Part shown: one piece after another, positions 42,655 to 54,421 of the stretch
How the letters are laid out: every line of letters starts with the position of its first letter
Numbering within the stretch: position 1 is the stretch's first letter
Origin: Pilatotrama ljubarskyi
Lineage: Eukaryota; Basidiomycota; Agaricomycetes; Polyporales; Polyporaceae
Assembly: GCA_022385805.1 (NCBI GenBank)
Contig: MU277670.1
Span: forward strand, 963,102 to 1,027,101
DNA: 64,000 nt
Direction of reading: 5' to 3'
Translations under genes and position numbers: made by a program
The notes under the pieces: generated by a model
Told to the model about the DNA's origin: nothing
Database searches by the model: none
What the model saw: only the letters and a program-made list of their open reading frames with translations

Positions 42655-43696
42655 GGCAGGTCGGACAGCGAGCGGCGGGGGCCCCGCGCGGGCGTTCGAT
42701 AGCCTCGCCCAGTGGACGCGTTCCAATGGATTTTCCGCCGCGAGCCACATGGCCCGTGCAGGTACCCCCGCAGTGGGTCGCCCCCGTCGCCAGCCTGGCT
42801 CATCCGTTCTCCCGCGTGCGGCGCACGCGGCGTCACGCTCTCCTTTAGCTTGCGCCGCGCCCAATCCCGTGTCCGCACGACGGGCACCTCGCGCTGCTGC
42901 ACACGGTATCGCGCCTGAATCTCGTCTGCGGCCCCAGGTACATACCACGCTCTCCTCCTCGGGCTCCTCCTCGAGCTTCAGGTGTGTTTCAGTCTTTCAC
43001 ACTACCACCCACTCTCCACCACCGAGGGCCCTGCCCGCACCCATCGGTCGGCGCGCGCCCGATCGCCCTTGTGGCGACCACCGAGAACGCCGCCCGACGT
43101 CGATTCGAACGCCGAAACGTTTCTCCCGGCCGTTAGCCTTCGAGGCGCCCCCGCCCGATCTCCTACCCTTTCCTCAGTTCTCTCCCTTATCACCTGCTCT
43201 GGACCGCGCGGGGCGGGGGCTGCGAGGAGCGGCTCAGAGTCTTACAACACGCGGATTGTGCCCGACGCCAGAAGACGCCGCGGAAGTCGCGTACATATAA
43301 ACTGTACGCGTGTGGTGTCCGTATCGTAGCGGGGCGCCGAGGCCGCTCTTAGCCTAGCGCATGAGTAAGTCGCGGTGGTCTGTGCGTACGCACGCGCAGA
43401 CGCAATGCACATGTCCGCTGACGTCTGTGCTCGTCCGTTGAGATGTGAGTTGGAGGTTGCTGTGAGCCTGCGCTCGCGGAGTCGTGGGCCTGCTGACAGG
43501 CATGCTCGCCACGACGTCGCAGCAATTCGGTATTCCCGGACCGCGGGGCGCGTCGCTTGCGTTGGGCAAACCGTTCAGAAGCTACGCGAGCTCAGGCTCG
43601 TATAGGCGTGGCCGCCCTTCGCCTGTCTTCTCCATTCGTGGTCCACCGAGCTCCCGACACCGCAGCGCATTTGCAAACAGGCTGTGGGTGGGTTGA

Positions 43697-43787
43697 CAGC
43701 TGTGTGCAAAACGATAGACCGCGCGGGCTTGCAGCGAATGCGCGGGCCTTGTTTGGCCGCCTGCCCGATATAGTAGGCGTGGGCGCT
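43697..43787 (+). repeat. Inverted repeat, left arm (91 bp)
   Basis: From CAGCTGTGTGCAAAACG to GTGGGCGCT. Its reverse complement recurs at 44233-44323 with the same length and two mismatches. The arms are 445 bp apart. I find no matching direct repeat (target-site duplication) next to the outer ends. Confidence 0.85.
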
Positions 43788-44232
43788 CAACTGCAGGACA
43801 GCGCGTCGCGTCGCGTCGTTTGCCACCATATTGAGTCTGCCTATTACTGCTTCGCTGTAACATTCTTTGCTGCTTCTTTGGTGAATGCAACACCCTCGAT
43901 ATCCTGTCCGCGACGAGAACTTCAATCCTGCTGCACAATCCCGCCAGAATCAGCCCCGGGCTGCTGTGTCTCGGTTCCTGCTGGGGGTTGGCTCCGCGCC
44001 GGCAAGGGGCGTCCGCCCGCGCACGCGTCTGACCGTCCGAGCGCTTATATCCGTGACATGCTCTGGAGTGAGGGGGGCAGACATGGTCAGAATGAGCTGT
44101 TTCTGCTTGTAAGGAATGTGCCATCGATTTCCCATAAGTGTTAGAGCAAGTAGTTGGTCATGGAACGAATGAAAATGTGCTTTTAGTGGGCCACATGCGC
44201 TGACGGCGACAAAATCGCGAGGCTGGTGGACA

Positions 44233-44323
44233 AGCGCCCGCGCCCACTATATCGGGCAGGCGGCCAAACAAGGCCCGCGCATTCGCTGCAAGCCCGCGCG
44301 GTCTATCGTTTTGCACACAGCTG
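44233..44323 (-). repeat. Inverted repeat, right arm (91 bp)
   Basis: Reverse-complement partner of 43697-43787; differences are only near the inner end (GTGGGCGCGGG against GTAGGCGTGGG). It may be the arm of a small non-autonomous element, or one of two separate insertions in opposite orientation. Confidence 0.85.
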
Positions 44324-47300
44324 GAAGTCTGGAAATCTGGGCGAGCAAGCAAAATGCATGGTCAAGGAATAGACCCAGGACATAATACCTTCGCTCTCAG
44401 CTGGCCAGCCGATTAATAATTGCGCACACGGGTCGACCGCAGGAGACTCTCATGGAAAGCACGGCCAGGCCGTGTACATAAATGTGCGTAATGTGTTTCA
44501 GTCTCTCGATCCGCGATCCAATCGTCCGTCCGCTATCGAGGCCGCGCCCGGCAATGCAAAGTTGGGTTGGGTGACGAGCGTGCTCTTCGATGGCCCGGAC
44601 TCCACGCAGCTGCGTGCGGAACCTTGTGCCGAATATTGGTGCAGAGCTGGCCAAGGAAAAACGCAGAGGGAGAGAGCTCACGCGGGCTCGCGCGCCGCCG
44701 ACGCGGCAACTGTGGGCGCAGTGGGAGTGCGGCGGCAGGCGTGCCTGGCCGCGCATGTTCCGCAATGCGAGGGATATTGTGCTTGCAGGACAGGACGAAT
44801 GGAGCAGTGGCCGCTCGCCCAGAGCGAGTGAGTCGCGTTCGGAAAAGCCGTGCAGTTTGTCGACAGTCCCGAGAGCCGTCCGAGCTCGACGAGCTTTGGC
44901 GCGCGGAGCCTGTAGCATGTCGCTCGGAGAGTCGGCAGGACAGTCGGACGGCGGCGGCTATTTCCTTCTGGTAGCTAAGCGTTCGAAAACTTACAGGGTG
45001 CGGTCTGCAACGCCTGGCCGTGGCCGCTGAGAGCGGCGAGTGCGGTGGTCAGATATGTTTCGCCCGGGTGCTTCTCTTCCACGTGCGAACGCGAAGGTTT
45101 ATTGCCTGCCTGACACGAGTCTGTGCGACGCGTGAGCCATGCTACAGTTTGCTTAGCCGCGAGAACGAGAACGCGAGGCACGGCATCCTGCGCGGAGGAA
45201 GAGACACGAAGCCAGTCTGGTGTTACTCGATCCCGAAGAACCTTCGGAGAGAAGACGAGGAACGAGTCCAAAACGGGCCCGATATGGAACAGCGAACAGG
45301 GAAACAAAACGACAAGGAAATACCCCGGGGCGGGCGAGCCACCCTCGCTGCCGCTAACCTGCAGGTTCTGCCTTGTGTGCGCCGCGGACGAGAACTGGTA
45401 GGGCCCACGGCGTTCCGCTATCCATGGAATGGAAGCGCGTTAGCCTGCGAGCTAGCACTCTTCACGGCTCCAGCTCGTCCACCCACGACCACAATCGCAT
45501 GTCCGTTGAAGCGCTCTGGGCGTGTCTACGTACTTACGTATGCGTCTGCAGGCCGCGCGACCGTGCAGGGCCTGCGGCAGCGGTTGACTCGGCTTCCCAG
45601 CACCAAAGACCGAGGACCGGTCTGCGTGTGCGCGGCTTCTCGGGCCCTTGCCAGCTCACGGAATTGACGTCGTTGGCGCGAGTGCGGTGAGAGTGCGCTA
45701 TAAATGCGTCGACCCCATAGGGTGAAACTCGAGCCCGACCTGTCGAAGCGCGAGTGCGAGTGCCTGGCTGTATGTTTATCTGAGCATCCTCCGGAGTGCG
45801 CGCAGTGCGCTCATGGGCCGTACGCAAGAAGACGTGGGGCTTCTTCGTACGTCATCCGTACCGCCCGGAAGGGCCACCATAGAGGGTCCGGTCGCTGAAT
45901 CAGCAATGCGCCGTCAGGATGCTATGGGCGTCGACCATTGCTGCGGAGGAATCCCAGTGGGTTGCCGTACTCGCCTTCCCTAACCGAACAAAGGCCGTCT
46001 CGTGATCGGGATGGGCGCGAAGGTCTGGAGTACGCGGGCCAAGAACAAGGATGCGAGGGAGACCATTTCGCGCAGGTCCGCACACAGGCCAGACACGATA
46101 CCGATGGGTCGGGAGGAACCCTCGGAGGAAAGAGAGAGTTCTGCAATATATGAAGATAACGCGGAAGCCGCTGCCTACCGGAGATTCGAGGATGTGCGGT
46201 AGTACCCCTTCGGTATGCGCGAACTAGGCCCCTTCTGTGCAGCTTGTGCGTCGAACTGGTTGGCGGTGAAGAGTTGAGCGGACGAAGGGCCGTTCATGAC
46301 GCCGGTGGCAATCCAAGTGAGGCCCGGGGGTGACTCGATAGGTCGAAGGGCGCACCCGGAGATTCAGATGCTCATAGCGCTCGCTCAGGGACTCAGATTG
46401 GGTTGGGCTTTGTATCTCCTCCGCGTCTGCTCTTCACCACACAGGGACGCCCAAAAAAACTGCAATGACGGTTCCACCGCTGTGCCTCCAGACGTCCGGG
46501 GCGCACCTGGCCAAAGAGGAGAGCCACGAGGAAGCCTAAGCCCGAAGGGGCTTCCATTGTGACATCCTGCGACGCAGACTCTGACGGTCCCTCTAAGCCG
46601 TCCACGGCAGCCTGGTCAACGAGGTAGATGGAGTCATATAGCAATGCTCACCGTCCACATACAAGGCTGCATAGCAGTGCACCGTGGCAATTCGTCTTGG
46701 CCCCGGCAAATGGATGCTATGTACCTGTCAAGAGCAATGCGCCCATCCAGCGTAGAGCCTCGCCGCCACCTCGTATCATGAGACCACATGTGCTTCTCCG
46801 CACCTTCGCGGAGAGCGAAGATCTGGCACCGGGCAGCAGAGCGGCGGGAGGGTTTCAGGACGGAGAGACGGGTAATTGCTCTAGGAGGCAGAGTAGGGCA
46901 TCGCCTGCTACCGCTAACGTCCTCGAGCGGCCTCTACGGCAGTGCACACGCTGCGAAATGAAGGTCCAGTGGGAGTTGTGGCGATAACACAGGCTTCTGG
47001 CGCGTCGCACGTGGGTACCGGAGACAAGACGCCCGTACGACCGTCGCTTTCCTGTTCAACTTCTCATGAGGCATTCTGTTGCGACGTTAGCGCGGGAAGC
47101 GTCGAGCAAAACTTCAGTGAAGTAACGGGAAGAATATATATGGAGAATATGCGAGTCGCCGTTCGAAGCGTTACGCTCGACTATAGGGACCGGCGCGCTA
47201 GCTGTGCGACGAGAGAAGGCGGCACTGGCCTGTATAGATCCCGGAAGGGGGCGAGAGTGGACGGTGGAGACTCCAGAAATCTGGCAAAGAATTGTCGGAG

Positions 47301-48565
47301 ACAGACGTGGCCGCAAAATGACTGAACTCGGTAGGCGAGTTACGAGTCTCACGTACCACTCTGCCGCCATTCCTATTGCTGGGTTTCAGTGTTCGCAATA
47401 TAGAATAGGTCCCATTGGACGCGTCTGCCTCAATTCTGAGCAAGAGCAAGTCTGTGATGTAGAGAGACGGTGGGTACTCACGGTCTTGCCATGAGGTGGC
47501 GGACTACAATTCCAGGGACGGATGAAGGACGCCTCCAGAAATTACGGAGATGCGGGCTACATTTTGGATGCCATCATACTCACGTACTGCGACACCTCTC
47601 ACCTCGACGTAAGTTTGCCTATTCAAACATGGGCGAAACAACGGGGAACCGTCCAAAGAGTGTGTACACCGTGAGGAACGCTGCCCTTCAACATCAGTAG
47701 TAATGATCCGGAACCGTTCCCGGGCCATTTGACTCTTGTTCTGACCGTGACGAGCTGACAACCATGTTCAGTCAAACGGATTGGGACCGTGCAGTACGTG
47801 ATGTGGATCAAGACTAACCCAAGAGCGAGAACACCTGGATGCGTCGCTTCGGTCCCTCGAGGCTCGCGTCTTGATGATTGGGTATCCTCGATCACTGGAA
47901 TGTGTGCAATAGCACGTATTGGCTATACCGTACTCAGGCAGCAGTAAGGTAGAACACGGTAAAATGTGTTTATCCAGAGACCAAAGTACCTCAGTGATCC
48001 ATATTCATGATGGAAGTCGAAGATTAGCAGAGATAGATGCAGGGTCAGGCATGATGGTAGCAACTCCGGGATGGTCGACAAAAGAATGTTGAGTCTGCAG
48101 GCCAGGCCACTTGGGAGGAGAATTAGACTCAGATTTGCAGCGCGTAAAAGCAGAGTACAGCAGGAGTGACTGACTGCGGGAGGGCCATGGCGAGCGGGGC
48201 TAAGTCTTGAGCTTGGGCAGGCGCAAAGCCCTTTTCGTGTTTCGCGAAGAGGCTTAATACCAGCTCACGGTCAAGTTCAAAAGCAGATATCTTTAAGCAT
48301 ATATGCGCGGCCGTGCAAATCCTAGGCGGTGAGTAATATTTGGTTGACCATGCCGACGCGTTCGAGCTCAAGCTCACGACCGAGCACGACGGCCAATGTC
48401 GATCCCGATGATCCCGATGATCCATCAGGCAAACCCTAACCTTGTCGACGCGGTATGATCGGACCGGCGTCTTCGTAATGAACGGTCTACCTGAGCCTCC
48501 ACTACCGTCATACGTCCAGGTTGATCCCGTTTCCTCCATCCACATCGCCGGTCGACCTAAATACT

Positions 48566-49636
48566 ATGACCATGCCCAACTCGATATCCTTTCCTACGGT
48601 ACCTTCTCTGACATCTTCGCAATCAAGCTTAGACGACGCATCCGCTCTGTCGCTCGCGCACCACCGCACAGCTGGAGACGTATGCGAACTCTTCTACGGA
48701 GCCTCGCCGCCGGCCTGGCAAGCGGTCGAGAGACTTTACGACGCCCACGCGACGTACGAGAACCCATTCCTCACCGCGACTTCGAAAGACACTATATCGG
48801 ACGTTCATGCTCTCGCGCACACGCTCTCGCAGCTGGACGTGCCGAAGCCCTGGGCCGTCCTCCGTGCGCTCTTCAGGTTATCTGGGGACAGTGCACGCTG
48901 GGAGAACACTTGGTTCCGCGGCCTGAGCATGTGGAACGAAGTGAACAACATATCGGAGTGCGATACCTTTGGTGAGCTGACTTCCTACGTGATGCAGACC
49001 TATCATATGCACTGTATACGGCGGCTTCTTCTCCTTCGAGATTCGTCAGGGCTCAGTGATTCTCTCCCTCTGTAGACGGCCACAAGAGGACGATGGTCGA
49101 GCATACCCTGCACATGCTAATATTACCCGGTCTGCACTCGATATCTCCCGCGTCCTCTCCCTCTTCAAGCCGGGTACCTACGGCAGACTCCACGAAACCG
49201 CTGCTGCTCACCGACCACACGAACGCTCCATCTCCACAACTCCACCATGCCAACCTGTCATTCTGGCCGCCGTCTCCCTTTCACCTGAAGCTGCCAATTA
49301 TAACACGGCTGTCATTCAACGACGCCGGCAAGATCACGCACCATCGTGACTTCTGGGACGTCAAGGTGAGCCTGGGGGACAATATGTCCCATGCTATGTC
49401 ATGTGGGTGCGTCTGGATGTGTACTAAATTGTGCCGCGTAGGACCTCCTCGGTCTCGTCCCGGGAATGACACTTGTGCAATGGGTAAGCAGCCGACTGGC
49501 CGCGCAGAGCATTCGGGGCATTGTCAGTGTCGGGAGAGCACTCCTGCGTACTCCACCGCAGGACGAGGAGACAGGCGTTCGGCCGGAGAGCAGCTCGGCA
49601 GGTGACGCGAAGCGGCGGGCAGCGCATATGCGGTGA
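48566..49636 (+). CDS. NTF2/SnoaL-like fold protein, function unknown
   Basis: Three exons: 48566-48971, 49076-49365 and 49442-49636, with introns of 104 and 76 bp, giving 296 residues. After a Ser/Thr-rich start (MTMPNSISFPTVPSL), an NTF2-like cone fold is suggested by an opening helix VCELFYGASPPAWQAVERLY and the strand AHATYENPFLTATSK. Later come DGHKRTMVEHTLHMLILPGL and the sheet edge LPIITRLSFNDAGKITHHRD, followed by FWDVKDLLGLVPGMTLVQW. The pattern ATYENP..T..ITRLxFNxxGKIxxHxDxWDV is the usual course of SnoaL-type proteins. These bind small hydrophobic ligands or act as isomerases or cyclases, but many have no known activity. The ATG at 48566 is the first in phase; TTG-led extension upstream is not used. 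No neighbours suggest a pathway. Family call is by pattern only. Confidence 0.75.
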
Positions 49637-51711
49637 AGTGCAGCCCGTTACTATGGTCCCGCTTTCCGAGCTCGACGGGACTTTGGAGTCCTGCTCTCTG
49701 CTGCCGCCTGCAGACGGTTTGTTGGATACGGCGATATAGTGTACCCGGCACCTTGTGATTCTCAGCTTTGGATGTATAGTAAGAGTGTAGCTCGTTGTGA
49801 TCGTGACTGTATACTATGCATGTCATTGTGTCCCGTTATGCTGATCGTCGCCTCTATCCTTGGTGACTGAAAACATCCGATCCATCCTCGGACTGGCCTA
49901 TACCTAACTGTCGATATCAGCTGGTCAGGCCACATTGGCGGATACGACCCCAAACAGGAGCTTCGAAACCTTAGGACACGTACAGGAGCGCTATTTCCAA
50001 GGGAGTGCTGAGCACGGACGTAGACGATACGACTTAGGCTCACCGAAGACGCATGGAGCTGAGCATCGGCGCTACAGAAGCACCACATGCTCTGCACGGC
50101 AGCAGACAGGCGCACCCGCGTTGCGATGCGCCGCACCGAAAGCGGCGGGGGTGCGGGACCGATACGATGCCGTGATCTGCCACGGTTGCTCCCTCGTCAC
50201 CCGCGCACCGCAGCGACAAGCAAGTGAATAACCCTGATGGGCTGCACCGCCCCAGCATATCGCTTCGCCGTCGCGGCCGCGAGCAAATCATCCATAATGA
50301 AACGACAGATGGGTGATGAGTCGGAGGCCCACCTGGTGACCGCGCAGCGGCGGCCCGCAAACGAAGGGTGGCGCGCCGTGGCGGCATAGTCGGATCCGCA
50401 ACTTGCGCCGACGTTTGATCCAGACACACGAGTTCGGAGGAGCAGAGCAGGGCACACCAGGTGATTGGCGGACGAGTACGAAGAGGCGGCGCGGCAATAA
50501 AGAGTTCAATCAAGCCATACCGCGCCTGCCAGCGCCATACGAAGTAACGCCGGCGACAGCGAAGTGCACGTCATACGAGCGGGACGACCAAGCCCTACTG
50601 CCGTCATAGCGGGCAGACAGACATATGGTGCCCTTGACGTCGAGTCGAGGGACATGCGGAGTGCAGAAGCTGGAGCTTCAAAGACACTGCACGGTACTGC
50701 AATGGTTAGAAGGTGAGATGGGCAGTGCAGTGATGGTGAAATGTTGAGTTTCAAGGGATGACCGAAGACCTATAGCTGACATGCGGGGATGGGCGAGGAA
50801 GCCGCCTGAGTAAGGATGCAATGGCCCAATGCCTGGGACGCTCACGCGGTTTCAGAATCACGCCGCGGTCGTTGTGAGAACGAACGAAGGAGGGAGGCTG
50901 GGGCAAGAAGGCGCGTCCTTTCAAGTCGGGCATTCGTAAAAGCTTCGCAACTTCTTCAAGGAGATCGAGGAATCTGACCATGACCTCGGTCACCCTGATG
51001 CAAAGTACTTATCCATCAGCCGGCGGCACAAGAGCGATTGTTTCTCTCTCACCAGTTGATAGGACGCTGTCTCGGATTTTGGCCTCAGATGGGAAGGCGA
51101 TCAGTGACGGCGGAGGAATCGGACAGGACGGCATTGAAACCGTGTTTTCTGGCCGGCTTTGCGGCTACCTAAAACCGTATGCTGTCATCTATATGGCAGG
51201 GCACTCCAGGCGCAAGCCATGCTGAGTATCAGGAACAGTTACCAGATGATGAACGACAGGTGAAGCTTGGAACTGAGGATTCATCGTACCTGGTCTCAGT
51301 GCAACCTTCGATTTACCTCCCCCGCAATTCAATCCTGGGTGCCTAGTGCTAGCAGAATGCACTGTGACCGATATATATGCCCGAGATGACAGGGAATGGA
51401 CGTGGATTAACGTCAGAGCAGACCCCGGACGTCTTCCTCAAGCCTCAAGGATGTCGAAGGCAGTCCTATGTCTTCCTACATGGACGGAGGATTGCAAGCG
51501 AAGCGTTGGGCGCGGGCTCGAGGCATTGGCGGAACTGAGCGGACCGTGGGAGCGGCCCCTCGGTGTCACGGGCGCCAAAGCCTCATGCTTCACTGCTCTG
51601 GCCTGCTTCACCAGCTGGTCACGGCCACGCAGGTTACACAAGTTACGCCACCGGGATCCTCGGGGCATTCCCAGAAAGCTGTCCTTCAAAGCTCGCTGTA
51701 ACTCCTGGCAA
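49637..51711. other. Gene-poor region of 2.1 kb
   Basis: Lies between two plus-strand genes. Frames are short (below 160 codons), occur in competing phases and show no recognisable motif. The right end should contain the promoter of the Dsc2-like gene. Confidence 0.45.
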
Positions 51712-53166
51712 ATGTCGTTTGAAAATGCAGCAGTAACGAAGGGTACTGCTTAGTCCGACTGCTTCAATCCGCGCGTCGTCTGACATGACCATCGCACAGG
51801 TTTGATGCTCGGCATTGCGCTCACTTCAGTTGCAGCTGGTATATTTGACCTGAAACACTATCTGAACTTGCAACTTGTGCCACATATCTCAAAGTACCAT
51901 CAGGTACGTCCACAGTATCAGGAGCACCTTGCTTCTAATCAAAGGGCACGTCCCACAGTATTGGCGACTGCCAGTGCACAGTCTGGTGTGCGGCAGCTCA
52001 GGTGACCTTATCCTGGTCGAGTTGTTTCTGTACAACGTCGGCGTCTGCATAGAACGATCCTTCGGAAGCGTGAAATATGCGGTAAGGAGGCTGCTGAGTC
52101 TCTCGTGCCGGTCGAACTCACGGAACGCCTAGTCGTTCTTGATCATTTCCGCGGTCACGACGATGCTCGTGTCCTTCGTTGCGCTTCTCGTCGCTCAGTT
52201 GACGCCAGTCACGAGCACCTTATTCAACAATATCCCGCCTGGACCGATCGCCATAATGTCCGCGCTACTGTATCAGTATATGCGCCTCGTTCCTCCGGCA
52301 TACAACTTCAGGATTTTCGGGTTGGGTATGAGCGACAAAGTATGGGTATATGCGATCGCAGCGCAGGTAGGCACCCTTTCGCATTCCTTCTGCCAACGGA
52401 CGTGAGCACTTTGCTCCGATATATGCGCCACATCATGCTGCCGCATAGCTCTAACGCCCAATGGCTCGTCCCGTCCAGAAGTGTCTGAATGGGCGATGGA
52501 TCACCTCTTCGACCCGACATCACAATCTGGAAGGCACGAATGCCGCTGACACCCTCGTTCCCAATAGCTAGTCGTTACTCGACTACCGGAGAAGCTTCTA
52601 CCCACCGCGGTGGGCCTTCTGACTGGATATCTTTACCGCTCCGATTTTCTGCAATTGAAGAGTTGGAGGGTATCTCCCAGGTACTGCGCGCTGTCTCCAC
52701 GCCTGCCCAAAGTTACTCACCGTGCCACAGCGTTGTTAGATTCGCTGAGGATTGGGTGAAGCCCCTACTAGGAGAGGCGCAGCCGTTACGGCGGACGAAC
52801 AGGGTTCTCCCGGAGTCGCGCGCGCAGGCAGCAGCTCGTCGGATAGCATCGGAATTGGACGAAGAAGAGGTTGTCACGACTGCCCGCAATGCACCGATAG
52901 GCAGAAATCGGGGTTCCCGTCGGCCCACTGCTGCTGCGCCTGCGCTGCACCAACAGTTTCGCCCGGGCGAAGATGCCCAGGATACGGAGGGCACGAACGG
53001 CGGCATGGTCCGACAGTGGATGTCTGAGCTGGCGAGCGGCGCTCGGCCTGTCGCTGGTGCGGCGGGAACGGTCAGGGCACCGACCGAGGCCGAGATAGGT
53101 ATTCTGACAGGCATGTTCCCCGACTTGGAACGCGAGGTCATCCTCGGCGTGCTGCAGAGGAGGTGA
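51712..53166 (+). CDS. UBAC2/Dsc2-type rhomboid-like membrane protein with UBA domain
   Basis: Member of the family of human UBAC2 and fungal Dsc2. These are inactive rhomboids that hold an E3 ubiquitin ligase complex in the Golgi or ER membrane and recognise membrane substrates; in fission yeast this activates the sterol regulator Sre1. Six exons fit: 51712-51742, 51800-51903, 51959-52081, 52133-52366, 52568-52680 and 52740-53166, for 343 residues. Features in order: MSFENAAVTKGLMLGIALTS (first membrane helix), FDLKHYLNLQLVPHISKYHQ, VELFLYNVGVCIERSFGSVK, further membrane helices (MLVSFVALLVAQLTP; TAVGLLTGYLYRSDFLQLKS), a basic disordered linker, and a C-terminal UBA/CUE-like helix set (AEIGILTGMFPDLEREVILG). 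The rhomboid Ser-His dyad is not evident, as expected for the family. The start gives the typical NAPVTKG-like N-terminus. The 201-bp intron 52367-52567 is longer than its neighbours. Confidence 0.85.
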
Positions 53167-54421
53167 GTGCCTGTCCCGTCTTCTCGCAGCCGCTTTTCCC
53201 ATCCCTCTGACCCGCTGCGTCCCTGTTCCCTCTTTCGCTCGTGATCGACCTGAAATTTTCGCACTATCGCCTCCGCTGCATCTCACCAACTGCCCTGATG
53301 TTCCACGCCGCCGCTGACATGCCTGCGACCGTTAGTCCTAACATAGAAGCCGCGGCAGAGACCCTCTTGGCCAGCCAGACCTCGTAGTCTTCCCTCGGCT
53401 ATCCTGTAGGCCTGTGGAGCAATGCATATGGCTGCAGTGGGATGCAAATCTGCATAGCGCGTAAATTTCTCAGCATGCGCTAGGACGAGTCTATCAGCGA
53501 GCATTCGCTTCCCCTGCACATGCCTGTCGTCACGAACGTGTGCCGCTTCTCGCTGGCCAGCTTCCCAAGCGACTTCCGAGTCGTCGACTTGGACGTCGCT
53601 GCGGGACGGCTGCTATGTCGGATCCTAACCATCTCGCCCGCGCTCAGCACGCCGCAAAGCAACCGGACTCAAATGTTTCACAGCCTGACAGTCAATGTAG
53701 TCGGATACGTCAAACCCCACCGTGTGCTTACTACTGTAGCGGCTCTACCCCTTAGAACGCCATGACTGCCGCATCAGCGGATAGATCCACCTGGATCCGA
53801 GTCTAAGGACGCCTTCTTGCACTTTAGATGTTACGAGCGCTAGTCGTACCATGTTGCGAGCTGAGACCGGCTAGCATCAGACGGCTCAGGCAGCTCAGCA
53901 CAGGATGGATGTGCAGGTCCATCAGATCTCAGGCCTCCTAAAGCCAGGTTCTGCAGTGTGCTGCCGCGTGGGGCCCCTTGCAGCGGCTTCTAGTTCCGCC
54001 AGAGCTCTCTCTGATCTGACGGCCTCCCGTGCGTACATTTGGGAGGGATCGGTGGAGATGTACCAGGTATGATCGTCCCGCTTTACTGGGTGGTATGATG
54101 CTTGCCTGCCGCGCCGACATCACGACCGGGTTACACTTGGTACCTGGACCGAGGTTAGCGCCTGTCGGTCTTGGAAGCGTTTGAGCCATCCCGGAGGTCG
54201 CACTGATCGCTGTGGTCTTGGCCCGAAACATGTCGTTGCAACGGCCACAGAGTGACATAGCGAGCTGTAGACAGTATACTATTCTGGCAGTTTCTGCTGA
54301 CAGAGTCACAGCATGTCATAACAAGATTGCACGCTGAGATACACAGCCCGTTCGTACATGCCGACGGAGAGACCTTGTATATAGAGATACAGCCGCGAGA
54401 TTACAAACAGACACGAAGACA
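53167..54421. other. Convergent intergenic region of 1.25 kb
   Basis: Between the 3' ends of the Dsc2-like gene (plus) and eIF3d (minus). An 81-codon ATG-to-stop frame at 53520-53765 exists but has no support beyond being open. No repeats seen. Confidence 0.45.

Larger units (their letters stand above)
41201..48565. other. Gene-poor region of 7.4 kb
   Basis: No protein gene is supported between the GATA-factor gene and the NTF2-like gene, both on the plus strand. Frames above 100 codons are frequent but overlap in competing phases and show no domain. Specific contents are the 3' UTR of the GATA gene on the left, a heptamer tandem repeat (42613-42654), an inverted repeat pair (43697-43787 and 44233-44323), and the promoter of the NTF2-like gene on the right. 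Long non-coding transcripts cannot be excluded. Confidence 0.45.

Noticed and set aside
42626..43300. 224-codon plus-strand frame in the gene desert
   Set aside because: Low-complexity Arg/Pro/Ser content from GC-rich DNA; includes the heptamer array and has no domain.
30863..48565. Search for retroelement or transposase coding remnants in the gene-poor blocks
   Set aside because: No reverse-transcriptase, integrase or DDE-type motif was recognised in any frame; only the short inverted repeat pair hints at mobile DNA.
53520..53765. 81-codon ATG-to-stop frame between the Dsc2-like gene and eIF3d
   Set aside because: A competing frame overlaps it, there is no motif, and it sits in a convergent intergenic region.
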